Assembly (NCBI RefSeq): GCF_015159595.1
Contig: NZ_CP063304.1
Coordinates: 1,736,001 to 1,800,000 of the forward strand
Origin: Blautia liquoris
GTDB taxonomy: Bacteria > Bacillota > Clostridia > Lachnospirales > Lachnospiraceae
Reading direction: 5' to 3'
DNA: 64,000 nucleotides
Shown: positions 44,350-53,555 of the stretch, one piece after another
How the letters are laid out: each line of letters starts with the position of its first letter
How positions within the stretch are numbered: position 1 is the first letter of the stretch
Translations under genes and position numbers: made by a program
The notes under the pieces: generated by a model
Database searches by the model: none
The model's input: the letters and a program-made list of their open reading frames with translations, nothing else
Told to the model about the DNA's origin: nothing

Positions 44350-46416
44350 CTATTCGTGTTCTGCTAAAGGTTCATTCAGTTCTTCTGTCCCGGGAAGGAC
44401 AAATCTTCCCTTTTCAATTATCTTATCTCTGGTACCGTCTTTTCGAATTACCTCTATCAGACCAAGTTCATCATAGGGGATCGTGATATCTGTGTGACAT
44501 CCGAAGTAGGCAAGGTTTACATCCTTTTTACGGAGCAGGGATCTCTCGTTGTCTCTGGCTATGATCTCTTTCCCATCCGGGTTATAGACAGCCGTATCCT
44601 CCTGCCAGCTGTAGCAGGTATCACCAAACGCAAAATGCGGACCTGTCTTTTCTGCAATCAGAATTGGCAGTTTGTCCTCAATGTGATAGGTTCTGGCCAT
44701 CCGGTAAGCTGTCGTATTCGTTCCAATTGCAAACTCCCCCATAGGAATGGTATCGTGATGAAAAAGAATATTTTCCTCGATATATCTTCGGTTCTCACCC
44801 TCATCATCAAAATTTTTACAACTATAGTCTGATATCATCCCATCCTTTACCTGGATCGTCAGATCCACATAGTTTAATTCATTTAGAAAGACTTTACTTA
44901 CATTTAACACACCGTCTGTTCCCTTCAAAATCGGAGATGTGAAGACTTCGCCGACAGGAATGTTCACATCAGCCACGCAATTTTCGAAATTCGTCTGTCT
45001 CGAAGGGTCTGTCAACTCATGGAATGAAATCGTGATGTCTGTTCGATTACCGTTCATACCGACAACATGTGCACATACACCCAAGTCAAGTACCTCAATG
45101 ATAGACTGTTGGATTCTCTGATATTTTTTATAATCCAGGGTATTGACTTTCACAGTCTCTTCAAAGATTTTCTCAAAATCTGCCCCAATTTCAGGAACCG
45201 GATAGGCAATGATGGTAAAGCTTCTCTCCTCACCTATAATATAGCGATTCACAATCTGCCCCGCTTCATTGTCGTACAGAACCTGAAGCTTTTGCTGTTC
45301 CACAGAAAGAGTCAGAGCATCCTTGCAGCTTACCGGTTCAAACGGTTTCTCCCCGAAGATCTCCATAACGGCAGGACCGCCGTGCCGGGCAGCCTTTTCC
45401 TTCTGATTTTCATATGCGTTTTGAAGAGCACGAAGCTTTCTCTGGATCAATGCCTTATCGATAAAAAGGGCAGCATCATTTTTGTGGTCAAATTCAAACT
45501 GCTGGTTCGGGACAGCCCCATAATAGCCATTCTTCCCTTTTTGGTTCTTTTGCATAATATGAGATGCCGTGCGGTATATCGTGGGTTTAAGACCCATGTC
45601 CGCAAACTGTCTTATCGCACACCTCACAATTCGCTCAAACCCCAGCGTGTATCTGATATTAACGGTCTTTTTCTTCTCCAAAGGCTTATTCTCAACGAGA
45701 AATCCCGTTCGATAGCCTTCCGTAAAGGTCAAAGCCATCGCCTCAATTTCTTCTTCAGGAAGTGTATTCAAAAAAGCTGCTGTCGTTTCCTCGTTCTTCG
45801 TCACATATTCACCGAATTGATAGAGGTATCTCAGATCTGTAAGATCGGAATTCATAATAATATCGACAGCAAAATTACATGCCGGATCTACTGTTCCATC
45901 CACACTCTGCTGCATCAATTCATCTGCATAATCGCTCATATAGTAATAGATGCTCTCTCTTAAATACTTTTCCCTCGGGTATGCATCCGTTTCAAATTCC
46001 TGATAAATTTCGAGAAACAATTCCATGCCTATTGTCATATCCCAGATTCGCTGCTCATATGCATATACAACCGTTCCCCGCAATTCTGTATAAAGCATAC
46101 TTAAGATCTGACCGTAATCTCGTCCTAGTATCTTGACAGCATAACCGGGATTTCCGTAGCTGTTTTCATAATTTCCAGGTAATAACTCTTCGTAAAGCCC
46201 TCTGTTATACGCGCGGAGATCCTCAAGTGTCATATCATCAAAGATGTTCTCTTTTACGTTCGAAAACAGTTCGTCCATCTGAATCAAAAATCCTGCTTCC
46301 CGACAGAAAAAGTCTCGAAATAACGGCTCAGTCTCTGGATTTATATATATCTCACGAATACGCCCGATGGCAAGTTCATATCGCTGTGTTACAAAATCAT
46401 CTTTGTTTTCTTCCAT
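44350..46416 (-). CDS. M29-type aminopeptidase with long N-terminal extension
   Basis: Metallopeptidase of 688 residues. The C-terminal half (about 360-680) matches M29 thermophilic aminopeptidases. Candidate metal ligands occur in order in NIPVGEVFTSP (Glu), PMGEFAIGTN (Glu), TGPHFAFGDTCYSW (His and Tyr) and CHTDITIPYDE (His and Asp). The N-terminal 350 residues are a helical domain absent from the roughly 410-residue classical M29 enzymes. It is likely a cytosolic aminopeptidase releasing N-terminal residues from peptides; the extension's role is unknown. The MBL gene follows closely. Confidence 0.82.
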   Translation of the reverse strand: MEENKDDFVTQRYELAIGRIREIYINPETEPLFRDFFCREAGFLIQMDELFSNVKENIFDDMTLEDLRAYNRGLYEELLPGNYENSYGNPGYAVKILGRDYGQILSMLYTELRGTVVYAYEQRIWDMTIGMELFLEIYQEFETDAYPREKYLRESIYYYMSDYADELMQQSVDGTVDPACNFAVDIIMNSDLTDLRYLYQFGEYVTKNEETTAAFLNTLPEEEIEAMALTFTEGYRTGFLVENKPLEKKKTVNIRYTLGFERIVRCAIRQFADMGLKPTIYRTASHIMQKNQKGKNGYYGAVPNQQFEFDHKNDAALFIDKALIQRKLRALQNAYENQKEKAARHGGPAVMEIFGEKPFEPVSCKDALTLSVEQQKLQVLYDNEAGQIVNRYIIGEERSFTIIAYPVPEIGADFEKIFEETVKVNTLDYKKYQRIQQSIIEVLDLGVCAHVVGMNGNRTDITISFHELTDPSRQTNFENCVADVNIPVGEVFTSPILKGTDGVLNVSKVFLNELNYVDLTIQVKDGMISDYSCKNFDDEGENRRYIEENILFHHDTIPMGEFAIGTNTTAYRMARTYHIEDKLPILIAEKTGPHFAFGDTCYSWQEDTAVYNPDGKEIIARDNERSLLRKKDVNLAYFGCHTDITIPYDELGLIEVIRKDGTRDKIIEKGRFVLPGTEELNEPLAEHE

Positions 46417-46440
46417 CTAACATTTCTCCTTTTTCATCTC

Positions 46441-46479
46441 TATCATAGGGGGCAAAGTGTATTTTGACGCTAATGATAC
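46441..46479. repeat. Interspersed palindromic repeat, copy upstream of the M29 peptidase
   Basis: Begins TATCATAGGGGGCAAAG and ends ATTTTGACGCTAATGATAC, so its right half is identical to the copy at 43458-43496 and its left flank resembles 62632-62640. It lies in the 73-bp gap between the small membrane gene and the peptidase gene. Confidence 0.8.
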
Positions 46480-46489
46480 TGCAACTTGA

Positions 46490-46804
46490 TTATGAGATTC
46501 CGGTTAAAAATAGTGCAAGCCAGAGGACAGCCAGAATTCCACTGGCCATCGATCCAATGGTACTATACCTGTGATTGACGTTCTTCTCAGAAAAGCTTTG
46601 AATTCCAAGATAGAATCCATACGCCGACAGCAAGAATGAAAACAGTCCCATAGCTCCCAAAAACGTTCCGCCATTTCCCTTCATGACTAAAGATATGACC
46701 GCACCTGCAAGAAGGAGTGCAAGCGATATACCCGCCGCCACTATGGACTCCCATCCCTTTTTTGATTTTATGTCCGGTTCCAGTGAATATTTATATTTTT
46801 TCAA
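46490..46804 (-). CDS. Small membrane protein of unknown function
   Basis: 104-residue protein with three predicted transmembrane segments (about 20-40, 46-66, 81-101) after a charged N-terminus (KKYKYSLEPDIKSKKGWES). The start is TTG 46804, with GGAGGG 6 nt upstream, and it overlaps the end of the VanZ gene by 14 bp, so the two are translationally coupled. I do not recognise its function; small proteins of this kind recur in Lachnospiraceae. Confidence 0.7.
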   Translation of the reverse strand: MKKYKYSLEPDIKSKKGWESIVAAGISLALLLAGAVISLVMKGNGGTFLGAMGLFSFLLSAYGFYLGIQSFSEKNVNHRYSTIGSMASGILAVLWLALFLTGIS

Positions 46805-47261
46805 AAATCACCCTCCTGATTCTATTGCAGACAGCAAAGATAAGATAGCCAAGTGCTGCACCCGCTGTATTTAAAAGAAGATCATCGACATCAAAACACC
46901 CGACTTTAAACACAAGTTGTAAGGTCTCGACGATAAGACTTAATGTGAATCCCAGTAGAGTCACCAGCGAAAATCTTTTAAGTCTTTGGTGCATGACTGG
47001 GAGAATAAATCCAAAGGGAAGAAATCCGATCACATTGCCAGATATATTCAAAAAGGCCGAAAGCATTCCCACCTTGTCCCGATATACCCAAAATCTTCGG
47101 ATTTCTTTAAATAAAATCAGGTTATAGCGATATCCCTGTGTCTGCATCGCTCTCCTGCCATACTCTTCTGAAAGAAAGAGAAAATATACAAGTGCCAGTA
47201 TATATATCAGAAACACTATGCGTCCAAACAGACGAATCGCACTTTTAGTCGCTGTTCTCAA
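46791..47261 (-). CDS. VanZ-like family protein
   Basis: 156-residue membrane protein with about four transmembrane segments. VanZ-family features: NLILFKEI near 47, NISGNVIGFLPFGFILP near 73, SLIVETLQL near 108, and DVDDLLLNTAGAALGY near 123. Its namesake raises teicoplanin resistance in enterococci; the general function is unknown. Located downstream of pyrE and the small gene at 47309, and possibly part of the same transcript. Confidence 0.88.
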   Translation of the reverse strand: MRTATKSAIRLFGRIVFLIYILALVYFLFLSEEYGRRAMQTQGYRYNLILFKEIRRFWVYRDKVGMLSAFLNISGNVIGFLPFGFILPVMHQRLKRFSLVTLLGFTLSLIVETLQLVFKVGCFDVDDLLLNTAGAALGYLIFAVCNRIRRVIFEKI

Positions 47262-47308
47262 AGATCATAACCCCTTCATGTTTGTTCGTACTCCCGTATT
47301 CAGTCATA

Positions 47309-47461
47309 TTAGAATGTAATTTCTCTTTTTTGTTTCAGGAGTCTGGCACCGCTTACAATCATAAGGATTCCTGTCGCAATGCCACTCACAAGTGTAATAA
47401 TACCAAGCGCAATATTTCCTGCTCCGACAGATTTCATAATCTTATATGTTTTTTCATTCAT
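47309..47461 (-). CDS. Small single-span membrane protein (50 residues)
   Basis: I found this short frame by reading the gap after pyrE. ATG 47461 has GGGAG 9 nt upstream. The product starts MNEKTYKIMKSVGAG and ends in KQKREITF, with one or two hydrophobic stretches (about 15-38). It begins 19 bp after the pyrE stop on the same strand. The good ribosome site and position in an operon favour a real gene. Function unknown. Confidence 0.65.
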   Translation of the reverse strand: MNEKTYKIMKSVGAGNIALGIITLVSGIATGILMIVSGARLLKQKREITF

Positions 47462-47480
47462 AATAATCAACTCCCTTTCT

Positions 47481-48155
47481 TTAACTTACACCATATTCTT
47501 TATAATATGCGTCGAAAGAAGCCTTCAGCCGCTCATCAATGATAATCTGTCCTTTATACGGTTTTTGATACAGGTTCTCTGTCACTTCCGCCATCGTCAC
47601 GATTGCACGGGCTGGGAATCCATACTTCTCCTGAATCTCTTCTAACGCACTCCTTGTCGTCTTTCCCCTTTCCATTCGATTGAGGGAGACGATAAGGCCT
47701 TTGATTTCAACATCCCCTTGTGCCTTTATGATCGGAAAGGTCTCCTCGATGGATTTACCGGAAGTGGTGACGTCTTCGATAATCACAACCCTGTCTTTGT
47801 CATGGATCGGACAGCCCAGCAATATTCCCGCATCGCCATGATCTTTTATTTCTTTCCGGTTGGAACAATACCTTACATCCACACCGTAAAGTTCGCTGAT
47901 CGCCATAGATGTCGCAACTGCAAGCGGAATTCCCTTATAAGAAGGACCAAACAGCACATCAAAATCCAGTCCAAAGTTGTCATGGATCGCTTTTGCGTAA
48001 TACTCCCCAAGTTTTTTCAACTGCGTTCCTGTTACATAAGCACCAGCATTCATGAAAAACGGCGATTTTCTTCCGCTTTTTAACGTAAAATCCCCAAATT
48101 TCAAAGCACTGCTGTCTATCATAAATTCAATAAATTCCTTTTTATATTCTTCCAT
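47481..48155 (-). CDS. pyrE: Orotate phosphoribosyltransferase
   Basis: Converts orotate and PRPP to orotidine 5'-monophosphate in de novo UMP synthesis. 224 residues with the PRPP-binding signature VVIIEDVTTSGKS near 120-132 and the FFMNAG N-terminal region. It is separated from pyrD by an M20 peptidase gene but lies on the same strand with short gaps, so it is probably in the pyr operon. Confidence 0.96.
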   Translation of the reverse strand: MEEYKKEFIEFMIDSSALKFGDFTLKSGRKSPFFMNAGAYVTGTQLKKLGEYYAKAIHDNFGLDFDVLFGPSYKGIPLAVATSMAISELYGVDVRYCSNRKEIKDHGDAGILLGCPIHDKDRVVIIEDVTTSGKSIEETFPIIKAQGDVEIKGLIVSLNRMERGKTTRSALEEIQEKYGFPARAIVTMAEVTENLYQKPYKGQIIIDERLKASFDAYYKEYGVS

Positions 48156-48219
48156 CCGTTTTCGCCTTTCTTTGTTATATGCAATTCTAACACAGCTGTT
48201 ATGCTATGTGAAGTCTGAA

Positions 48220-49389
48220 TCAAAAAAGCTGATTTCTGGCCAGTGTCCAGTATACTTCCTCACATCTTTCGATATCCCGAACCGGTACAGATTCGTCCGG
48301 TTTATGTGCCAGCTCCAAGTCTCCCGGTCCGTAAGACATACAATTGTGATTATGCAGTCTGCCTGCGATCACCGCTGTATCAGAATAACCCGGGAAGAAT
48401 GATACTTCCGAAGAAGCTCCTGTCTCCTCACATGCTCTCTTAAGAGCCCGCAGCAAAACAGAGTTCTCATCCTTTTCAATAAAAGGACGATCTCCGGTAA
48501 TTTTCCAGGATACATGAATTCCTTTTACCTGCAGGGAAGCCTCTTTGACAGATTCCTCCACAATACTGACAGCGGCATCGGTATCGACAGGCGGAACCAG
48601 ACGCATATCAATCCATACTCTGCAGGAATCCGGTACGACATAAGGGCGATACCCACCTTCGATCTGTCCAAAGGTCACTGTGGATATTCCAAGATCCTTA
48701 TGCCTGGGACACATCTCAATTCTGTGCCTGATATTGGAAATAATCTCAGCCATTCCTGCGATAGCATCTACACCCTTCCATGGAGTACTTGCATGTGCAG
48801 TGACCCCTGAAACGGTAAGTTCAAACCAGGTGCGCCCTTTATGTGCGACTTCAATCCGCTTGCCTGTAGGCTCAGTGTCAAGTATCAGGCAGTCTTTATC
48901 AACCCATCCATCTGCAAGGACAGCTTCACTGCCGCGCATGAAGTCCTCCTCATCAACAGTGCCTATAAATAAAAATGTACGTTTTGGCTTCCTGCCCTTT
49001 GCCGCCTCTTCGGCCGCTCTTTTAAAAGCAGTCAGAGCACAGGCAAGACCGGACTTCATGTCGCAGGCACCTCTGCCATAGATTCTGCCATTCTTCTCTT
49101 CGGCACTTAATGGACCCGCATTTGTCCAGCCCTCGCCCAGCATAACCGTATCCATATGGCAGATGTAGACAAGTGCAGGCAGATCTTTATTTCCCTCTAT
49201 CGCTGCCATGATATTATATCTCCCCGGCAGAACTTCTTTTTTTATAACCGGAAGCTGAAGCTTTGAAAGCCAGCTGAAGATATAGTCACCAATCTGCCCC
49301 TCATAATTACCCGGATCGGAACTATCAATACGTATTAATTTTTTAGTCAGTTCAATTGCATCTTTTTGATACTGATTCAACAGAATCAC
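48220..49389 (-). CDS. M20 family metallopeptidase (ArgE/DapE-like)
   Basis: Metal-dependent amidohydrolase or peptidase of 389 residues. Zinc ligands: YICHMDTVM (His, Asp near 78), GRGACDMKSG (bridging Asp near 109), TVDEEDF (catalytic Glu pair near 148), LDTEPT (Asp), and LELAHKPDE (late His near 362). The dimerisation insert lies at about 180-295. It could be an N-acyl-amino-acid deacylase, succinyl-diaminopimelate desuccinylase or dipeptidase; I cannot choose from sequence. It lies 12 bp downstream of pyrD and 64 bp upstream of pyrE. Confidence 0.88.
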   Translation of the reverse strand: MILLNQYQKDAIELTKKLIRIDSSDPGNYEGQIGDYIFSWLSKLQLPVIKKEVLPGRYNIMAAIEGNKDLPALVYICHMDTVMLGEGWTNAGPLSAEEKNGRIYGRGACDMKSGLACALTAFKRAAEEAAKGRKPKRTFLFIGTVDEEDFMRGSEAVLADGWVDKDCLILDTEPTGKRIEVAHKGRTWFELTVSGVTAHASTPWKGVDAIAGMAEIISNIRHRIEMCPRHKDLGISTVTFGQIEGGYRPYVVPDSCRVWIDMRLVPPVDTDAAVSIVEESVKEASLQVKGIHVSWKITGDRPFIEKDENSVLLRALKRACEETGASSEVSFFPGYSDTAVIAGRLHNHNCMSYGPGDLELAHKPDESVPVRDIERCEEVYWTLARNQLF

Positions 49390-49401
49390 TTCCCTTTCTT
49401 C

Positions 49402-50307
49402 TCATCGATCAACAGCACCAATCAATTCATTAATGTCATTTATTTTATTAGTTATCATATAGTCTTTTATCCCTTTTACAACCTCCTGCGCTGCATAAGG
49501 ATGATAGAAGTTTGCAGTCCCAACCGATATAGCAGATGCTCCCGCCAGCAAAAACTCAAGTGCATCCTCTGCGTCTGCGATTCCTCCCATTCCTATCACA
49601 GGGATATCGACTGCATGTGCCGCCTGATAAACCATCCGCACTGCGACAGGCTTTACTGCGGGTCCGGAAAGTCCTCCGGTTTTATTTGCCAGCGCAAATG
49701 TCCTTTTGTATATATCAATCTTCATGCCTGTGATCGTATTAATCAGAGACAATGCATCGGCTCCACCATATTCTGCCGCTTTAGCCATCCCAGAGATATC
49801 TGTCACGTTTGGAGATAATTTCATAATCACCGGCTGACCGGCATATTTTTTCACCTCACGTGTAATCGCTTCTACGGCTCTTGGATCCTGTCCAAACGCA
49901 ATTCCCCCCTCCTTTACATTCGGACAGGAAATATTGATCTCCAGCATATCCACGTCTTCATCAGACAGACGCTCAACTACTTCACAGTAATCAGCAACAG
50001 TCTTTCCACAGACATTTACAATTATTTTTGTATCATATTTTCTAAGGAAAGGCAGATCCCTGTCACAGAAGACCTCAACCCCGGGATTTTGCAGGCCGAT
50101 TGCATTTAACATGCCGCCATATACTTCTGCGATCCTTGGAGTCGGATTGCCAGGCCAGGGGATATTAGAAACCCCCTTAGTCGTCAAGGCTCCCAAAATA
50201 TTCAAATCCACGAATTCGCTGTATTCTTCACCGGAGGCAAATGTTCCAGAGGCTGTCGTCACAGGATTGTTCCATGTTACACCGGCTATGTCAACTTTCA
50301 TATTCAT
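49402..50307 (-). CDS. pyrD: Dihydroorotate dehydrogenase B, catalytic subunit
   Basis: Oxidises dihydroorotate to orotate using FMN. 301 residues of the class 1B type: TTKGVSNIPWPGNPTPR near 57, LEINISCPNVKEGG with the catalytic Cys near 130, and IGMGGI FMN-phosphate loop near 240. Class 1B enzymes work with PyrK as NAD-linked electron acceptor; pyrK is immediately upstream, with no gap. Member of the pyr operon. Confidence 0.96.
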   Translation of the reverse strand: MNMKVDIAGVTWNNPVTTASGTFASGEEYSEFVDLNILGALTTKGVSNIPWPGNPTPRIAEVYGGMLNAIGLQNPGVEVFCDRDLPFLRKYDTKIIVNVCGKTVADYCEVVERLSDEDVDMLEINISCPNVKEGGIAFGQDPRAVEAITREVKKYAGQPVIMKLSPNVTDISGMAKAAEYGGADALSLINTITGMKIDIYKRTFALANKTGGLSGPAVKPVAVRMVYQAAHAVDIPVIGMGGIADAEDALEFLLAGASAISVGTANFYHPYAAQEVVKGIKDYMITNKINDINELIGAVDR

Positions 50308-51087
50308 CTATATTTCCACCTCCGAAGCATTGAATACAGGACCATCTTTGCAAATTCTTTTATTATGAACATTAGAATGACTGTCCACCTCTTTTGTCTT
50401 GCAGACACAGGCAAGGCAGGCACCGACTCCACAGGCCATCCGCTCTTCCAAAGACAGATAACATTCAATATGATGCTCCGCTGCATACGCCTTGACCGCA
50501 CGAAGCATCGGCGTCGGACCACAGGCAAAGATAATATCTCCGTTGAGATGATGTTTGGATATGGCATCCATGACATTTCCCCTTGTCCCAATACTCCCAT
50601 CCTCAGTGGCAATAAATACCTCTCCGGATTTTTTTAACTCATCCGTCAAAAAAATGTCCCCATCTCTATATCCAAGAATGATTTTGTTATCATTGCCACC
50701 AGCAAGCGCTCTGGCAAGCTCTACCATAGGCGGAATTCCGATTCCGCCTCCGATAATCAGTACTCTTTTACCCTGTACCCCCTGAAGCGGAAAACCGTTG
50801 CCAAGAACACCCATAACCGAGGCTTTATCTCCCGTGTGAAGCATGGATAATTCTCTGGTTCCTGCCCCTGCCACTCGATATACAATCCGAAGGGCACCTT
50901 TTTCTTTATCAACCTCACATAAACTGATGGGGCGAGGCAGAAGCCTGGCCCCATCAGCACAGTATAGAGAAAGGAACTGACCGGGTTTGGCTGCTGCCGC
51001 CATTTCCCTTTCATCAAGCCACATACTATAGATCGCCGGTGCCACCTCCTCCTGAGAGATTACTGTGCTCCATGTTTTTTTTCTCAT
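50308..51087 (-). CDS. pyrK: Dihydroorotate dehydrogenase B, electron transfer subunit
   Basis: FAD and [2Fe-2S] subunit passing electrons from PyrD to NAD+. 259 residues: flavin-binding RPISLCEVD near 54, NAD-binding IIGGGIGIPPMVELA near 112, and the 2Fe-2S loop ACGVGACLACVCKT near 220 with a further Cys near 246. It overlaps pyrF by 4 bp upstream and abuts pyrD downstream. Confidence 0.95.
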   Translation of the reverse strand: MRKKTWSTVISQEEVAPAIYSMWLDEREMAAAAKPGQFLSLYCADGARLLPRPISLCEVDKEKGALRIVYRVAGAGTRELSMLHTGDKASVMGVLGNGFPLQGVQGKRVLIIGGGIGIPPMVELARALAGGNDNKIILGYRDGDIFLTDELKKSGEVFIATEDGSIGTRGNVMDAISKHHLNGDIIFACGPTPMLRAVKAYAAEHHIECYLSLEERMACGVGACLACVCKTKEVDSHSNVHNKRICKDGPVFNASEVEI

Positions 51088-52016
51088 ATTCCGGCCTCCA
51101 GCGCACCATTGATATCCGAAATCATAGCCAAAACTGCAGCTCGCGATGCTTCCTCAAAATGTTCCGGCCCATACTGACTATAGCTATCCTGCAGATAAGC
51201 GGCGATAATTCCTCTCGAAGAATTAACAATAGCTCCCAGTCCGTCTTCATTGAAAAAGTGTATGAGATCTTTTCCACGTCCTCCCTGGGCACCATATCCC
51301 GGAACCAGAATATAAGACTTCGGCATAATCTTTCTTAAAGCCTGACCTTGCTCCGGATATGTGGCACCCACCACTGCGCCGACATCGCTATAATTTCCAC
51401 TCATCAACTCCATTCCCCAGGCCGCCACTTTTTCACCGACTAATTCATATAGATGTCTGTGATCCTCGAGCATCTGATCCTGAAAATCTCCACTTGACGG
51501 ATTCGAAGTCTTCACAAGAATAAACAGTCCCTTATTCTCTTTTTTGCAGACATCTATGAAAGGTTTTATTCCGTCAATTCCCAGATAAGGATTAACTGTG
51601 GCAAAATCCTCATGAAAAGGTGAGAATTCCTGATCCTCTATGCGGACATTTCCCAGATGGGCCGTGGCATAGGCCTGCGAGGTAGAACCGATATCCCCGC
51701 GCTTGATATCCCCGATCACAATCAGGCCCTTCTTCTGACAATAAGATATAGTCTTTTCATAAGCTTGCATGCCCCAAATTCCAAATTGCTCATACATGGC
51801 AATCTGAGGCTTTACAGCGGGTATCAGATCATAAATCGCATCTATGATTTTTTTGTTATACTGCCAGATACCCTCTGCAGCACCTTCCAATGTCTTACCA
51901 TATCTCGCATATGCTTTTGTCTTTATATGTTTTGGCACATACTCAAGCATCGGATCAAGTCCGACAACAATAGGTGCTTTTGTCTTCTTGATTTTCTCGA
52001 TCAGTTGATCTATCAT
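51084..52016 (-). CDS. pyrF: Orotidine-5'-phosphate decarboxylase
   Basis: Final step of UMP synthesis. 310 residues of the longer PyrF type: VGLDPML near 20, KTLEGAAEGIWQYNKK near 40, catalytic IGDIKRGDIGSTS near 100, and GYGAQGGRGKDL near 253. I set the start at ATG 52016, preceded by AAAGGAG. A longer frame to 52094 runs into the pyrC end and is unlikely. Confidence 0.95.
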   Translation of the reverse strand: MIDQLIEKIKKTKAPIVVGLDPMLEYVPKHIKTKAYARYGKTLEGAAEGIWQYNKKIIDAIYDLIPAVKPQIAMYEQFGIWGMQAYEKTISYCQKKGLIVIGDIKRGDIGSTSQAYATAHLGNVRIEDQEFSPFHEDFATVNPYLGIDGIKPFIDVCKKENKGLFILVKTSNPSSGDFQDQMLEDHRHLYELVGEKVAAWGMELMSGNYSDVGAVVGATYPEQGQALRKIMPKSYILVPGYGAQGGRGKDLIHFFNEDGLGAIVNSSRGIIAAYLQDSYSQYGPEHFEEASRAAVLAMISDINGALEAGI

Positions 52017-52038
52017 CTGTTTCTCCTTTATCGTATGT

Positions 52039-53343
52039 TTACTGTAAATCAGCATCGCTCTCTTCAGACTGACTGTAGACAACTTTCCCGTCACAAATCG
52101 TATAGGAAACTCTTCCAGTCACTTTTTTGCCATGAAAGGGTGTGTTCTTTCCCTTCGAGACAAAAGTCGATGTGTCTATCACGTATTCAGCCTCCGGGTC
52201 TATAATCGTAATGTCGGCGTCCATCCCCTCAGCAATGGATCCTTTTTTATCCTGTCTGATCACTCTTGCCGGTCGATAGCTCATCTTTTCCGCCATCTGC
52301 ATCCATGTGATAACCCCTGGTTTCACAAGTTCTGTAATGGTAAGGGCAACACTGGTCTCCAAACCCACAATTCCAAACGGTGCATCTTCCATCCCTTGTT
52401 CTTTCTCTTCGGCACTGTGCGGGGCATGATCTGTACTGATAATATCAAATACATCTTCGTTCAGTCCCTTTCGCAGATATTCCAGGTCTTCTCTTGTTCG
52501 AAGCGGTGGATTCATCTTATAGTTTGTATCCCCCTCTTTCATATCATCACTGCTTAATGTAAAATGGTGCGGGCATACCTCTGCTGTAACCTGCATGCCT
52601 GCCTCCTTTGCGGCTTTTACCATATAGTAGCAGTTCTTTGTAGAGCAGTGGCACAAGTGGAGAGGTACACCGACTTCGTCTGCTAAGATAATATCTCTGG
52701 CTACAATTACATCCTCTACCGCATTCGTGATTCCCGGCAGATGCCAGGCTCTTGAAATCTCATCCTCATTCATACAGCCGCCCTGGACCAGATTTTTATC
52801 TTCACAGTGAGCGAATACCGGAAGATGGCACTGTCTGGCTAAAATCATCGCATCTTTATAAACGCGCGTATTCATCACTGATTTCCCATCTTCAGTAATT
52901 GCGGCTATCCCAGCTTTTGCCATTCCTCTGATATCAGCGGGCTCCTCTCCTTTCATCCCCTTAGTGACACATCCTGTCTGCAGAACATGAACAGGAGACA
53001 ACTTTTTGGCCTTTACCGTTACATAATTCACCCTGTCAGAAGAATCAATGGGCGGTTTTGTGTTCGGCATGGCGACAATTGTGGTAAAACCACCCTTTGC
53101 GGCAGCACGCGAACCTGTCGCGATATCTTCTTTATAAGTAAATCCCGGATCTCTGAGATGTACATGCAGATCAATCAGTCCGGGCATCACAAGGTGTCCG
53201 GAAGCATCAATTACACGATCCACATCTATCTTAAGGTCCTTTCCGATTTTCATCACTTTATTATTCTCTATAAATACATCACAGATGTCATCAAGTTTCG
53301 TCGCAGGATCAATAACCCGCCCATCTTTAATCAACAGACTCAT
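52039..53343 (-). CDS. pyrC: Dihydroorotase
   Basis: Zinc amidohydrolase cyclising carbamoyl aspartate to dihydroorotate. 434 residues of the class I type: PGLIDLHVHLRDPGFTYKED near 54, AHCED near 178, HLCHCSTKN near 230, and STDHAPHSAEEK near 303. First gene of the pyr operon, under the promoter at 53397-53425. carA, carB and pyrB are not in the window. Confidence 0.96.
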   Translation of the reverse strand: MSLLIKDGRVIDPATKLDDICDVFIENNKVMKIGKDLKIDVDRVIDASGHLVMPGLIDLHVHLRDPGFTYKEDIATGSRAAAKGGFTTIVAMPNTKPPIDSSDRVNYVTVKAKKLSPVHVLQTGCVTKGMKGEEPADIRGMAKAGIAAITEDGKSVMNTRVYKDAMILARQCHLPVFAHCEDKNLVQGGCMNEDEISRAWHLPGITNAVEDVIVARDIILADEVGVPLHLCHCSTKNCYYMVKAAKEAGMQVTAEVCPHHFTLSSDDMKEGDTNYKMNPPLRTREDLEYLRKGLNEDVFDIISTDHAPHSAEEKEQGMEDAPFGIVGLETSVALTITELVKPGVITWMQMAEKMSYRPARVIRQDKKGSIAEGMDADITIIDPEAEYVIDTSTFVSKGKNTPFHGKKVTGRVSYTICDGKVVYSQSEESDADLQ

Positions 53344-53396
53344 AGCGATCTTCTACCCCTTTTCGACCAGAAATTTCATTTCTTGTTTCACTAAAG

Positions 53397-53425
53397 AGTA
53401 TACAAGAAAAATTAAGACAATTCAA
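53397..53425 (-). promoter_or_regulatory. Promoter of the pyr operon
   Basis: TTGAAT (53425-53420) and TATACT (53402-53397) with a 17-bp spacer on the minus strand. The leader to the pyrC ATG is only about 45 nt and holds no PyrR-type attenuator that I can see. Confidence 0.72.
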
Positions 53426-53434
53426 TCTTTTTCC

Positions 53435-53463
53435 TTGACTTTTCTTCATCTTGAGATTATAAT
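53435..53463 (+). promoter_or_regulatory. Promoter of the cold-shock gene
   Basis: TTGACT (53435-53440) and a perfect TATAAT (53458-53463), 17 bp apart. It is back-to-back with the pyr promoter, with 9 bp between the two -35 boxes. Transcription from about 53470 gives a leader of roughly 178 nt. Confidence 0.82.
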
Positions 53464-53499
53464 GAATTTTAGCAAACGGAATTGTGGATATATATCAGT

Positions 53500-53555
53500 C
53501 ACTAGTTATTAGAGATTATATTAGGATTCACGAATATAGTCTGTAATAGCTAGTG
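53500..53555 (+). promoter_or_regulatory. Long hairpin in the cold-shock mRNA leader
   Basis: A 23-bp arm beginning CACTAGTTATTAGAG (53500-53522) pairs with 53533-53555, with one mismatch and two G:U pairs, around a 10-nt loop. AATTTTTAT follows. It lies in the long 5' leader of the csp gene and may act as a temperature-responsive structure or a leader terminator. Confidence 0.65.

Noticed and set aside
53344-53396. PyrR attenuator before pyrC
   Set aside because: The leader is only about 45 nt, too short for the antiterminator and terminator hairpins of PyrR control.
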